A stretch of 32,561 nt of DNA from an uncultured Collinsella sp. (GTDB lineage: Bacteria > Actinomycetota > Coriobacteriia > Coriobacteriales > Coriobacteriaceae): the NCBI GenBank assembly GCA_900543845.1, contig UQTD01000015.1, positions 1 through 32,561 of the forward strand, read 5' to 3'. The position numbers were made by a program, and so were the translations under genes. Under the pieces are notes generated by a model. The model ran no database searches, had not been told where the DNA came from, and saw only the letters and a list, made by a program, of their open reading frames with translations. This document shows positions 13,756 to 21,771 of this stretch, one piece after another (position 1 is the first letter of the stretch; each line of letters opens with the position of its first letter).

Positions 13756-16182
13756 TTACGCGTGCCAGATCTCGTCGCGGTACTCGCGAATGGTGCGGTC
13801 GCTCGAGAACCAGCCGCTCGAGGCGGTGTTGAGCAGCGCCTCGCGGTTCCAGGTCTCCTGGTCGCCGTAGCTGCCGGTGAGCTTCTCCCACGCATCCACG
13901 TAGCTGCGGAAGTCTGCCATAACCAGGTCGGGATCGTTGTTGTTCATGAGCTCGTTGTAGATGCTCTCGAAGTTGCCCGAAAGACCCGCAAAGGTGTTGT
14001 CCTTGAGCTCGTCCATCACGCGGCCCAGACGCTCGCGGTCGCCGTTTAGGGTATCCCACGCAAAGTAGCTGTTGGATGCCCAGAGCTGCTCGACCTCGGG
14101 GGCGGTCAGGCCAAAGATGGCCTCGTTCTCGCGGCCGGCCAGGTCGGCGATCTCGATGTTGGCGCCGTCGAGGGTGCCCAGCGTAATGGCGCCGTTCATC
14201 ATGAGCTTCATGTTGGACGTGCCCGAGGCCTCCTTGCCGGCTGTGGAGATCTGCTCCGAGATCTCGGCGGCGGGGTAGATGAGCTGGGCGTTGCTCACGC
14301 GGAAGTTGGGGATAAAGCTGACCTTCATGACCTCGTTGACGCGCGGGTCGTTGTTGATGACCTCGGCAACGGAGTTAATGAGGCGGATGGTCTCCTTGGC
14401 GAAGGTGTAGCTCGAGGCAGCCTTGCCGCTAAAGATGAAGGTCGTCGGCGTCACGTGGAAGTTGGGATCGGCGATGCGACGGTTGTAGATGTCCATCACC
14501 TTCATGATGTTCATGAGCTGGCGCTTGTAGGCGTGGAAGCGCTTAACCTGAACATCGAAGACGGTGTTGGGGTCAATGACCAGACCGGTCTCGGCCTTGA
14601 CGTAGGCAGCCAGGCGCTCCTTGTTGGCGCGCTTGGAGGCACCCACGGCCTTCAGGAACTCGGTGTCGTTCTGGAACTCTTTAAGCTTCTCCAGCTCAAA
14701 GGCGTCCTTGAGCCAGCCATCGCCAATGGCCTCGGTCACGAGCTTGGCGTAGGTGGGGTTGGCCTCGGCAAAGAAGCGACGGTGCGAGATGCCGTTGGTC
14801 TTGTTGTTGAACTTTTCGGGCGTCAGGGCATAGAAGTCCTTGAGCACGATGTTCTTAATGATGTCTGAGTGAATCTTTGCCACGCCGTTGACGCTGTGGC
14901 TGCAGATCACGGACAGGTTGGCCATGCGGATCTCGCCGTCCCACAGAATGGCGGTCTGGCGCAGGCGCTCCTGCCAGCCCTCCTGCGTGGTGTCGAACGA
15001 CTCGTGCCAACGACGGCTGATCTCGTCGATGATCTGGTACACGCGGGGGAGGAGCTTGGAGAACGTGCCGATGGGCCACTTCTCCAGAGCCTCGGGCAGG
15101 ATGGTGTGGTTGGTGTAGCTCACGACCTGCGTCACGATGTTCCAGGCGTCGTCCCACTCGAGCTTCTTCTCGTCGATGAGGATGCGCATGAGCTCGGGGC
15201 CGCACATGGCGGGGTGCGTGTCGTTGGTGTGGATGGCCACAAACTGCGGCAGCAGCCCCCAGTTCTCGCCGTGCTCCTTCTCAAAGGTTTCGAGCAGGCT
15301 GTAGATGCCGGCCGAGACAAACAGGTACTCCTGCTTCAGGCGCAGCAGACGGCCATGTTCACCGGCGTCGTTGGGGTAGAGGATGGCGCTGATGGCCTCG
15401 GCCTCGGCACGCTCGGCGTCGGCCAGGGCGTAGTCGCCACGGTTGAAGGCCTCGAGGTCAAAGTGCTCCTCGACCGGCTCGGCGGCCCAGACGCGCAGCT
15501 TGTTGACGGTCTCGCCGGCATAGCCCACCACTGGGATGTCGTAGGGGACGGCCAGGATGTCCTGCGTGTCCACCGTGCGGTAGAACGTGCGGCCGTTCTC
15601 CTCAAAGCCCTCAACATGGCCACCAAACTTAATGGTCACGGCCTTGTCCTGACGGCGGACCTCCCAGGGATAGCCGTGGTTGAGCCACTCGTCGGTGGCC
15701 TCGACCTGGCTGCCGTTGACGATTTCCTGCTTAAACAGGCCGTAGCGGTAGCGCATGCCGTTGCCATAGCCGGCAATGCCCTCGGCTGCCATGGAATCCA
15801 GGAAGCATGCGGCCAGACGGCCCAGGCCACCGTTGCCCAGGGCCGGATCGGGCTCCTGGTTCTCGATGACGGACAGGTCAAAGCCCATGTCGTCGAGCGC
15901 CTCGGCGACCATGTCACGCACGCCAAAGTTGAGCAGGTAGTTGTCGAGCAGGCGGCCGATCAAAAACTCGATCGAGAAGTAGTACACGCGCTTCTTGCCC
16001 TCGGCGGCCACACGGGCGTCGCTGGTGGTGGCAACGGTGCGGGCCTTCTCGGCCACGAGCTTGGCCAAGGCGTTAAAGCGGTCCAGGTCGCTGGCGGCCT
16101 CGACGCTCTTGCCACTGATGCTCATGACGGCTTCGCGATAGAGCTCGGTAAACTCCTGCTTGTTGTCGAAGATCTTATTCAT
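13756..16182 (-). CDS. glgP: Glycogen/maltodextrin phosphorylase (GT35)
   Basis: GlgP releases glucose-1-phosphate from glycogen chain ends, supplying the substrate that GlgC uses in the opposite direction. The 808-aa length is normal for the family. Visible features are YYFSIEFLIGRLLDNYLLN near the N-terminus, NGGLGRLAACFLDSMA, HTNDTHPAM, and the pyridoxal-phosphate segment EASGTSNMKLMMNGA followed by TLGTLDGANIEI. ATG 16182 is preceded by GAAAGGAA. The 94-nt gap to glgB contains a small GC-rich hairpin (16237-16251). Confidence 0.96.
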   Translation of the reverse strand: MNKIFDNKQEFTELYREAVMSISGKSVEAASDLDRFNALAKLVAEKARTVATTSDARVAAEGKKRVYYFSIEFLIGRLLDNYLLNFGVRDMVAEALDDMGFDLSVIENQEPDPALGNGGLGRLAACFLDSMAAEGIAGYGNGMRYRYGLFKQEIVNGSQVEATDEWLNHGYPWEVRRQDKAVTIKFGGHVEGFEENGRTFYRTVDTQDILAVPYDIPVVGYAGETVNKLRVWAAEPVEEHFDLEAFNRGDYALADAERAEAEAISAILYPNDAGEHGRLLRLKQEYLFVSAGIYSLLETFEKEHGENWGLLPQFVAIHTNDTHPAMCGPELMRILIDEKKLEWDDAWNIVTQVVSYTNHTILPEALEKWPIGTFSKLLPRVYQIIDEISRRWHESFDTTQEGWQERLRQTAILWDGEIRMANLSVICSHSVNGVAKIHSDIIKNIVLKDFYALTPEKFNNKTNGISHRRFFAEANPTYAKLVTEAIGDGWLKDAFELEKLKEFQNDTEFLKAVGASKRANKERLAAYVKAETGLVIDPNTVFDVQVKRFHAYKRQLMNIMKVMDIYNRRIADPNFHVTPTTFIFSGKAASSYTFAKETIRLINSVAEVINNDPRVNEVMKVSFIPNFRVSNAQLIYPAAEISEQISTAGKEASGTSNMKLMMNGAITLGTLDGANIEIADLAGRENEAIFGLTAPEVEQLWASNSYFAWDTLNGDRERLGRVMDELKDNTFAGLSGNFESIYNELMNNNDPDLVMADFRSYVDAWEKLTGSYGDQETWNREALLNTASSGWFSSDRTIREYRDEIWHA

Positions 16183-16276
16183 ACGTTCCTTTCCCCCGGG
16201 GATGTTTCTCCCGGAACGGTTATGACTTGTATCCTACGCCCCCACGGGGCGGGTAATTACAGTGGTAACGTCTTTG

Positions 16277-18523
16277 TTACGCTTTCTTGGCAGGAGCCTT
16301 AACAGCAGCTGCCTTGGCCTTGGGAGCAGCCTTTTTGGTGGCTGCCTTCTTGGCCGTGCTGGACTTGGCCGAAGCCTTGGCAGCGGGCTTGGCAGCCTTC
16401 GCCTTGGCCGGAGCCTTCTTGGCAGCCGCGGCCTTGGGCTTCACTGTGGACGAGCGCTTGCGCGTCGCCTTCTTGGGCTTCTCAACCACGGGCGGTTTAT
16501 AGCTGCTGGGACCGCGGCGCTTAAGCACCACACCTGCCAGGCCAGGCACCTTCATCTCGATAGAGTCCATCTGCCCGTTCCAGGGATAGGGCTCGCTCGA
16601 GCAGGTATAGGGCTCCTCGCCGGCATAGCCGCTGCCGCCAAATTCGGGACGGTCGGAATCGAAGATGACCTCCCAGTCACCTTCGCGCGGCACGCCCACA
16701 CGGAAGCTCTCATAGCTCGCCGGGTCAAAGTTGATCAGGATCACCAGGTCGTCATCGACGTCCTCGCCCTGGCGCACAAAGCTCACGATGGACTGCTTGG
16801 AGTTGTCCGCGTCGATCCAGGTAAAACCGTCGTCGGTGTAGCCGCGCTCGTACAGGGCGGGCTCGGCGGTGTACAGGTGGTTGAGCGCCTTGATAAACGC
16901 CTGATGATGACGGTGAGTCTCGTACTCCTCGGTCAGGAACCACTGGATGGACTCGTAGTAGCGCCACTCAATAAACTGGCCGATCTCGTTACCCATAAAG
17001 TTGAGCTTGGCACCGGGATGCGTCATCTGGTAGAAGGCCAGCGTGCGCAGTCCGGCAAACTGGCGCCACCAGTCGCCCGGCATGCGGCCGATGAGTGAGC
17101 ACTTGCCGTGCACGACTTCGTCGTGGCTCAGCGGGCAGATGAAGTTCTCGGTAAAGGCGTACATGATGGAGAACGTGAGCAGGCCGTGGTTGCCGGGGCG
17201 CCACGGAAAATCGGTCTGCATGTAGTGCAGGGTGTCGTTCATCCAGCCCATGTCCCACTTGTAGTGGAAGCCCAGACCGCCGTCCTGCGGCGGATAGGTC
17301 ACGAGCGGCCACGCGGTGGACTCCTCGGCCATCATCATCACGTCGGGGTAGTGCGCCTCTACAGCGCAGTTGACCTGACGGATAAACGCGCTAGCGTCCA
17401 GGTCCTCCTCGGTACCGTACTTGTTGAACTTCTTTTGACCGGGATCGTCGATGCCAAAGTTGAGGTACAGCATGCTGGACACGCCGTCCATGCGAATGCC
17501 GTCCACGTGGAAGTTTTCGAGCCAGTACAGCACGTTGGAGACCAGGAAGGAGCGGACCTCGCCGCGGGCGAAGTCAAACTTGTGCGTGCCCCAGTTGGGG
17601 TGAATCTCGTGCTCAAACAGCATGTGGCCGTTAAAGGTGGCAAGGCCGTGGGAGTCGGCACAAAAACCGCCGGGCACCCAGTCCATGATCACGCCGATGC
17701 CCGCCTCATGGCATGCATCGATAAAGTGCATGAGCTGCTGCGGGTTGCCGTAGCGCGACGTGGCGGCGTAGTAGCCGGTCGTCTGGTAGCCCCAGGAGCC
17801 GTCGAAGGGATGCTCCATAAGCGGCATGACCTCGATATGCGTATAGCCCATGTCGCGCACGTAGTCCACGAGCTCCACCGACAGGTCGTCGTAGGTATAG
17901 AACTCGCCGCGCTGCGCGGGGAAGGGATCCATGGGTCCGGGGTAGTTGCCGTACTCGTCCGGCTCGCCCTGCGGCGCGTCGCCGTGGCGCTTCCACGAGC
18001 CAATATGCACCTCGTAGATGTTAAGGGGCTGCGACATGTGGTTATGGCTGGCGCGGCGCTTGAGCCATGCGGCGTCGTTCCACTTGTAGCCATCGAGGGT
18101 CCACAGCACGCTCGCGGTACCCGGAGGGCACTCGGCCTTAAAGGCGTACGGATCGGCCTTGTAGAGCTTTTCGCCCTCGTTGGTCTCGATGAGATACTTA
18201 TAGAGCTGGCCCTGCTCGGCGCCAGGAATAAAGCCTTCCCAAATAGCGCTCGTATGCATGGGCACCAGCGGGTTGGCTTGCTCATCCCAGTCGTTAAATT
18301 CGCCAATGACGTGAACACTCTTTACGTCGGGCGCCCAAACGCAAAAACGCCAGCCGCGCGTACGGTTCTGCGTGTCGGGGTGAGCGCCCATCTTTTCCCA
18401 GCTGCGCTCCCACATTCCAATGCCAAACAGGTAGACATCGTCCTTGGAGAGCTCCGGTGCGTGCGGGGCGGCTTTACGGGTAGCAGGCTTTTTGGTTGCT
18501 GGCTTTAGCTTTGTATCGCTCAC
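16277..18523 (-). CDS. glgB: 1,4-alpha-glucan branching enzyme with Lys/Ala-rich C-terminal tail
   Basis: GlgB makes the alpha-1,6 branches of glycogen. A CBM48-type N-terminal domain (FCVWAPDVKSVHVIGEFNDW) precedes the GH13 barrel, with the nucleophile Asp in GIRMDGVSSML, acid/base Glu in MMAEEST, and SHDEVVHGK. The last 73 residues (from KPPVVEKPKK) are an added Lys/Ala-rich tail with ATRKRSS, similar in style to the much longer GlgA tail. The N-terminus also carries a short basic stretch (LKPATKKPATRK). The start is uncertain: GTG 18523 gives MSDTKLK and has a weak GGGA before it, while ATG 18538 and 18583 have no visible ribosome-binding site. I prefer 18523 (748 aa). It is the first gene of the glg block. 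Confidence 0.93.
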   Translation of the reverse strand: MSDTKLKPATKKPATRKAAPHAPELSKDDVYLFGIGMWERSWEKMGAHPDTQNRTRGWRFCVWAPDVKSVHVIGEFNDWDEQANPLVPMHTSAIWEGFIPGAEQGQLYKYLIETNEGEKLYKADPYAFKAECPPGTASVLWTLDGYKWNDAAWLKRRASHNHMSQPLNIYEVHIGSWKRHGDAPQGEPDEYGNYPGPMDPFPAQRGEFYTYDDLSVELVDYVRDMGYTHIEVMPLMEHPFDGSWGYQTTGYYAATSRYGNPQQLMHFIDACHEAGIGVIMDWVPGGFCADSHGLATFNGHMLFEHEIHPNWGTHKFDFARGEVRSFLVSNVLYWLENFHVDGIRMDGVSSMLYLNFGIDDPGQKKFNKYGTEEDLDASAFIRQVNCAVEAHYPDVMMMAEESTAWPLVTYPPQDGGLGFHYKWDMGWMNDTLHYMQTDFPWRPGNHGLLTFSIMYAFTENFICPLSHDEVVHGKCSLIGRMPGDWWRQFAGLRTLAFYQMTHPGAKLNFMGNEIGQFIEWRYYESIQWFLTEEYETHRHHQAFIKALNHLYTAEPALYERGYTDDGFTWIDADNSKQSIVSFVRQGEDVDDDLVILINFDPASYESFRVGVPREGDWEVIFDSDRPEFGGSGYAGEEPYTCSSEPYPWNGQMDSIEMKVPGLAGVVLKRRGPSSYKPPVVEKPKKATRKRSSTVKPKAAAAKKAPAKAKAAKPAAKASAKSSTAKKAATKKAAPKAKAAAVKAPAKKA

Positions 18524-18735
18524 GTTTGATCCCATCATGACGCGGCAGCGTGTTGCCTTGGTGACTAGATGCGAAAGGTCCAAGGCTGCACGAATCGAAG
18601 GGACGGCGATAGTTCTATGATTCGTTCCACCTCGCGTGCTCGGTGGAACTTTCGGCAGAAACTACGATAACACCTGTACGTTACTTTTATGAACGAAAGA
18701 GGATTTGCGGGGGCGTTTAATCGGTAAGCGCCATG

Positions 18736-18833
18736 TTTATACCACTTGCAGAATTGACGTGGTAAAACTCTTGACAGTTTTATCAATTAGCGTTTCTAGA
18801 TTGTTAGGTTGACGTTTGGTAAAACGTTTTTAG
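18736..18833. promoter_or_regulatory. Divergent promoter region with duplicated operator-like motif (glgB / HAD gene)
   Basis: On the minus strand an extended -10, TGGTATAAA (TATAAA = plus 18736-18741), with TTACCA (plus 18760-18765) 18 nt upstream, is a good candidate for the glgB promoter. On the plus strand TTGACA lies at 18771-18776 with a poorer -10 (TCTAGA, 18795-18800). Two near-identical sequences, TTGACGTGGTAAAAC (18754-18768) and TTGACGTTTGGTAAAAC (18809-18825), lie 55 bp apart. The first overlaps the glgB -35. The second continues into the palindrome AAAACGTTTT (18821-18830), the centre expected of a LacI-family operator. Regulation by such a repressor is inference. Confidence 0.5.
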
Positions 18834-18869
18834 CAGGTTGTTTACCCTTTGACATCGAAAGGCTCATAT

Positions 18870-19559
18870 ATGGACCACATCGCTGCCCCAAGTGTTGCTT
18901 TTATTTTCGATTGCGACGGCACACTGGTTAATAGCACCCCCGTTTGGGCCTATGCCCAGCCAGAGTTATTGCACCGCCACGGCGTCGATGTGACGGTAGA
19001 CGATTTTGCCCAGTTTGAGCATCTTTCGATGGAGGACGAATGCCAAGCCTACCACGATACCTGGGGCGTTGGCGCGAATGGCGAGGAGCTGTATCGCGAG
19101 CTGAGCGACATCCTGATCGATGGCTACTCCAAGGTGCCGCCGCGCGAGGGTCTGCTTGCATTTTTGAAGCAGGCGAAGGCCGCCGGTATTGCCATGTGCG
19201 TTGCCACGTCCACGCCAGCCAAGCTTGTTAAGTCTGCGCTTTCGGGGGTCGGGCTTAATGCCTACATGGAGTTTGTGACCACCACGGGCGAGGCCGGGCG
19301 TTCTAAGCAGTTCCCCGACGTGTACGAGCTGGCGTTGCGTCGCCTGGAAGAGCGCCACGGGCACAAGTTTGAGCGCGTGTGGGTGTTTGAGGACGCCGTC
19401 TTTGGCCTTAAGAGCTCTGGCACCGCCGGCTTTAAGCGCGTGGGCATCTATGACCCGCACGGCCGTATGGAGCGCGACAAGGTTCGTGCCAACTGCGACA
19501 TCTTTATCGATAGCTATGAGGACCTTGATCTGGCCCGCGTGCTTGCGTTTGAGGGATAG
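18870..19559 (+). CDS. HAD-superfamily hydrolase, beta-phosphoglucomutase/phosphatase-like
   Basis: This 229-aa cytoplasmic protein of the haloacid dehalogenase superfamily shows motif I FDCDGTLVNSTP (nucleophile Asp), motif II VATSTPAK, and motif IV VFEDAVFGLKS, with a helical cap between motifs I and II. The family hydrolyses or moves phosphate on small molecules such as sugar phosphates. The substrate cannot be read from the sequence; a sugar phosphate is plausible because it is divergent from the glycogen operon. I choose ATG 18870 (MDHIAAPSV), with GAAAGG at 18857-18862 correctly spaced, over the TTG at 18849. thiN follows 9 nt later. Confidence 0.85.
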   Translation: MDHIAAPSVAFIFDCDGTLVNSTPVWAYAQPELLHRHGVDVTVDDFAQFEHLSMEDECQAYHDTWGVGANGEELYRELSDILIDGYSKVPPREGLLAFLKQAKAAGIAMCVATSTPAKLVKSALSGVGLNAYMEFVTTTGEAGRSKQFPDVYELALRRLEERHGHKFERVWVFEDAVFGLKSSGTAGFKRVGIYDPHGRMERDKVRANCDIFIDSYEDLDLARVLAFEG

Positions 19560-19568
19560 GCGAGGGCT

Positions 19569-20210
19569 GTGGCTTGCAAGGTATTGTTGGTCTGCGGTTC
19601 GCCCGTGGTGGCGAGCGCGGATCTGTTGCGTAGGCTGGCGGGGGGGTGCGATCACGTTGTCGCCGTGGACCGCGGGCTCGACGCGCTGCTGGGCGCAGGG
19701 CTGGGCTGCGATGTATATGTGGGAGATGCCGACACGGTTAGTGACGCGGGTCGCGCGCTGGTCGATGCCGCAACTGACTTTGAAGTTGAGCGTCACGACC
19801 CCTACAAGGACTATACCGATCTGGCACTGGCGCTCGATTCCGTCCGCCGTCGTTGGCCGCGTGCCGAAGTGGTTGCGACCTGCGCCACCGGCGGCCGCCC
19901 GGATATGGCGCTTTCCGTACTGGGGCTGCTCGCGAGCTACGAGGATGCTCCCATCTGGATCGCCGAGGACAAGGTGGTCGCTCGCTTCCTTCACGCGGGT
20001 GAGTCGTGGACCATCGAAGGCGCAGAAGGCAAGACGTTCTCCATCATCGCCATAGCCCCCAACACAAAGGTAAGCGAACACGGCCTAGAGTGGGAGCTAG
20101 ATCGGAGCCCGCTGGGCTTGTTAGCTGACACGGGCATTAGCAACGTCGTCAGGTCTACAGCCACGATCCAAGTTCACACCGGCACGGCAATCGCTTACCT
20201 ATATCAATAG
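19569..20210 (+). CDS. thiN: Thiamine pyrophosphokinase
   Basis: This enzyme transfers pyrophosphate from ATP to thiamine, making the cofactor thiamine diphosphate. The 213-aa protein has the family signatures VAVDRGLDALL, YVGDADTV (GDxD metal site), and DPYKDYTDLALAL (KDxTD), plus a C-terminal beta-rich thiamine-binding domain ending in TGTAIAYLY. It begins with GTG 19569, 9 nt after the HAD gene; the purine run GAGGG is only 2 nt from it, so the start is not certain. A run of seven G occurs at 19640-19646. No TPP riboswitch is seen upstream. Confidence 0.88.
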   Translation: MACKVLLVCGSPVVASADLLRRLAGGCDHVVAVDRGLDALLGAGLGCDVYVGDADTVSDAGRALVDAATDFEVERHDPYKDYTDLALALDSVRRRWPRAEVVATCATGGRPDMALSVLGLLASYEDAPIWIAEDKVVARFLHAGESWTIEGAEGKTFSIIAIAPNTKVSEHGLEWELDRSPLGLLADTGISNVVRSTATIQVHTGTAIAYLYQ

Positions 20211-20238
20211 GTATTTAGAGTCTGACCCAAAAAAGTCC

Positions 20239-20267
20239 TTGCACGTCGCGCCAACTTCCCCTATAGT
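20239..20267 (+). promoter_or_regulatory. Promoter of the tRNA-Ala gene
   Basis: TTGCAC (20239-20244) and TATAGT (20262-20267) are separated by exactly 17 nt and end 13 nt before the tRNA. This is the best sigma-70-type promoter in the window. Confidence 0.75.
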
Positions 20268-20280
20268 ATCTCCTCGTCAC

Positions 20281-20356
20281 GGGGGCGTAGCTCAGCTGGG
20301 AGAGCGCTTGACTGGCAGTCAAGAGGTCAGGGGTTCGATCCCCCTCGTCTCCACCA
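20281..20356 (+). tRNA. tRNA-Ala (anticodon GGC)
   Basis: A complete 76-nt cloverleaf is visible, including an encoded CCA end. The anticodon stem CTTGA/TCAAG holds the loop CTGGCAG with anticodon GGC. The acceptor stem GGGGGCG/CGTCTCC contains the G3-U70 pair that identifies alanine tRNA. The T loop is TTCGATC. It is a single gene with its own promoter and terminator, immediately upstream of the polysaccharide locus. Confidence 0.98.
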
Positions 20357-20367
20357 TTGTGAATATA

Positions 20368-20396
20368 AAGCCTCCGGGAAACTGGAGGCTTTTTTC
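20368..20396 (+). terminator. Intrinsic terminator of tRNA-Ala
   Basis: AAGCCTCC (20368-20375) pairs with GGAGGCTT (20384-20391). Inner GG/CT pairs close a GAAA tetraloop, and the right arm runs into a T-tract. It lies 11 nt after the CCA end. Confidence 0.88.
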
Positions 20397-20696
20397 ATAT
20401 GCAGCAACTGCACAAATCAAAGTGACGCCACACCAACACCCACACCCAAAAAAGTTGCGCAATTTATTTCCCACTTCTGTACATAGTTTGTTAACCCAGC
20501 ATAATTCCTTTTTGCATTTCACGCCGTCAGCGTTGCAGCTCGGACTGTGCGTGCCAACAGCTACACCCGCATAAACCTGCGTTAATGTGAACAAGTTTGC
20601 AAAATTACCCCCTTAAGCACTGCAAATGAACGATATGTTGTCGCGCGCGGCCTAAATAGGTTTCTAGTCGCCTTGTGCTAGGATATCTATCGTTAC
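20397..20696 (+). promoter_or_regulatory. AT-rich region upstream of the polysaccharide locus with a candidate extended -10
   Basis: I see no gene here. It is AT-richer than the flanking sequence. TGCTAGGAT (20676-20684) looks like an extended -10 element, and its expected start point (about 20690) lies a few bases before the ATG at 20697. No clear -35 accompanies it. It is the most likely place for the promoter of the downstream polysaccharide operon. Confidence 0.35.
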
Positions 20697-20873
20697 ATGG
20701 GTTCAACTGTGTCCACGGCTACAGCAAGCCGCAAAGCGCAGGGTCGATCAGCATCCGGCCGTAACGGCGGTGCCAGAAAAACCACGAGCTCCAATAATGT
20801 CGTCATGCGTATCGCATCGAATGGCTTAGTTCTTGTTATGTGCAAGCTGTCCTTTCGAATCGACATCTCATGA
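20697..20873 (+). CDS. Possible small leader protein (58 aa) of the polysaccharide operon
   Basis: An unrecognised ORF starts MGSTVSTATASRKAQGRSAS. It has a basic, Ser/Gly-rich first half and a short hydrophobic stretch (NGLVLVMCKLSF) near the end. It has no good ribosome-binding site; if the -10 at 20679-20684 is real, its mRNA would be nearly leaderless. It could be a leader peptide, the 5' remnant of a larger gene, or chance. Confidence 0.25.
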   Translation: MGSTVSTATASRKAQGRSASGRNGGARKTTSSNNVVMRIASNGLVLVMCKLSFRIDIS

Positions 20874-20899
20874 CAATTTCAAGCAGTCCTACAGCTGTT

Positions 20900-20943
20900 T
20901 GCGTGCGGTCCAGTTTTGTTCCCGCTTGACTGGATCGCACGCA
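20900..20943 (+). promoter_or_regulatory. Leader hairpin 1 of the polysaccharide operon
   Basis: A 15-bp stem (20900-20914 with 20929-20943, one G-U pair) has a 14-nt loop. It has no T-tract. It lies in the untranslated leader of the antiterminator gene, a place where LoaP/RfaH-type factors are known to be recruited by nucleic acid structure or sequence. Confidence 0.55.
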
Positions 20944-20948
20944 GCTAG

Positions 20949-20990
20949 CTGGAGACGCGGTCTTTTTGCGATACACGTCCGCGTCTCTAG
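20949..20990 (+). promoter_or_regulatory. Leader hairpin 2 of the polysaccharide operon
   Basis: A 12-bp stem (20949-20960 with 20979-20990, core GAGACGCGG/CCGCGTCTC) has an 18-nt loop containing TTTTT. It is separated by five bases from hairpin 1, so the two could stack or compete. From here to 21149 only short weaker stems are seen, e.g. ACCGT/ACGGT near 21010. Confidence 0.55.
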
Positions 20991-21149
20991 TCACTGCACT
21001 TATACATACCGTTCACGGTGGGGCAGAGCCACGTGCTTGTCTAACTGGGCTCAGGGTTTGAATATGGAGCGCCTTCGCGCACAAGCGCCCTGGCGAAGCC
21101 ATACCCAAACCCCGTGAGCCACACGTAAGACAGCAAGGGGGTGGTGCTC

Positions 21150-21695
21150 GTGTGGTATGTAATCCAGGTCATTAACGGTCGCGAAGACGTAATGCGCGAG
21201 CGCATCGAGCGCATGGTGCCGGCTGGTGCCATGCAGGAGCTCTTTTATCCCCAATTTCAAACCGAGATCAAGGTACATGGCGAATGGGTCAACACAACCA
21301 AGTCACTCTTTCCCGGTTACCTTATCTGCGATACGGCAGATCCACGCACCGTGCAACAGTATCTGCTACGCATGGACGACTTTGCCCGGGTGCTATCCTA
21401 GGACGGTCAGTTTGTGCCGCTGGCAAAAGAAGAGGTCCAGCTTATTGGTGGCTTTACGCATAAGGGAGACCGCGTAGTTCCTATGAGCGAGGCCTTAAAA
21501 GACGGCGACCAGGTCGTAGTGACGGCAGGTCCGCTGCTGGGTCACGAAGGCCTTATCAAAACCATTAACAGACGCAAGAGTACTGCTTATTTGGAGCTCG
21601 ACCTGTGCGGCCGACGCGTAACTACGCGCGTTGGCCTTGCCGTGCTTTCAGCCGAGCGGCGCGTAATGCGAAACCTTAAAAAGGCGATCGCCTAG
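21150..21695 (+). pseudogene. NusG-like antiterminator (RfaH/LoaP/UpxY type), interrupted by an in-frame TAG
   Basis: Specialised NusG paralogues let RNA polymerase read through long polysaccharide operons, and this gene is in the expected first position. The N-terminal NGN domain reads WYVIQVINGREDVMRERIER, with SLFPGYLIC. The C-terminal part reads FVPLAKEEVQLIGGF and a KOW domain (DGDQVVVTAGPLLGHEGLI). Both halves are in the same frame but are separated by a single TAG at 21399-21401, between RVLS and DGQFVPL. A one-base change (for example from CAG) would explain it. GTG 21414, just after the stop, has AGGA (21400-21403) 10 nt upstream, so separate translation of the second half is conceivable. 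I choose GTG 21150 as the start; AAGGGG at 21135-21140 is well spaced from it. Confidence 0.85.
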
Positions 21696-21771
21696 CTGCT
21701 GGCGGCTGTTTAAAGGAGCAAGGGGATCCCCGGGGCGGGGATAACGGGATCAAAAGGGAAGAGAACAAATC

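Noticed and set aside
14869..16302. 477-codon plus-strand open frame, and a similar one at 17108-18508
   Set aside because: Antisense to glgP and glgB respectively; GC-driven open frames.
18565..18786. 73-codon minus-strand ORF upstream of glgB
   Set aside because: It overlaps the proposed glgB promoter and operator sequences; composition and lack of a ribosome-binding site argue against a gene.
19640..19646. Run of seven G in thiN as a phase-variation site
   Set aside because: Shorter than typical contingency tracts and in a housekeeping gene where switching would be harmful; likely chance.
20281..20356. tRNA-Ala as an attachment site for an integrated element
   Set aside because: I found no second copy of the tRNA 3' end and no integrase in the window, so this is only a possibility for sequence beyond the right edge.
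20239..20574. 111-codon plus-strand ORF
   Set aside because: It runs through the tRNA-Ala promoter, tRNA and terminator.
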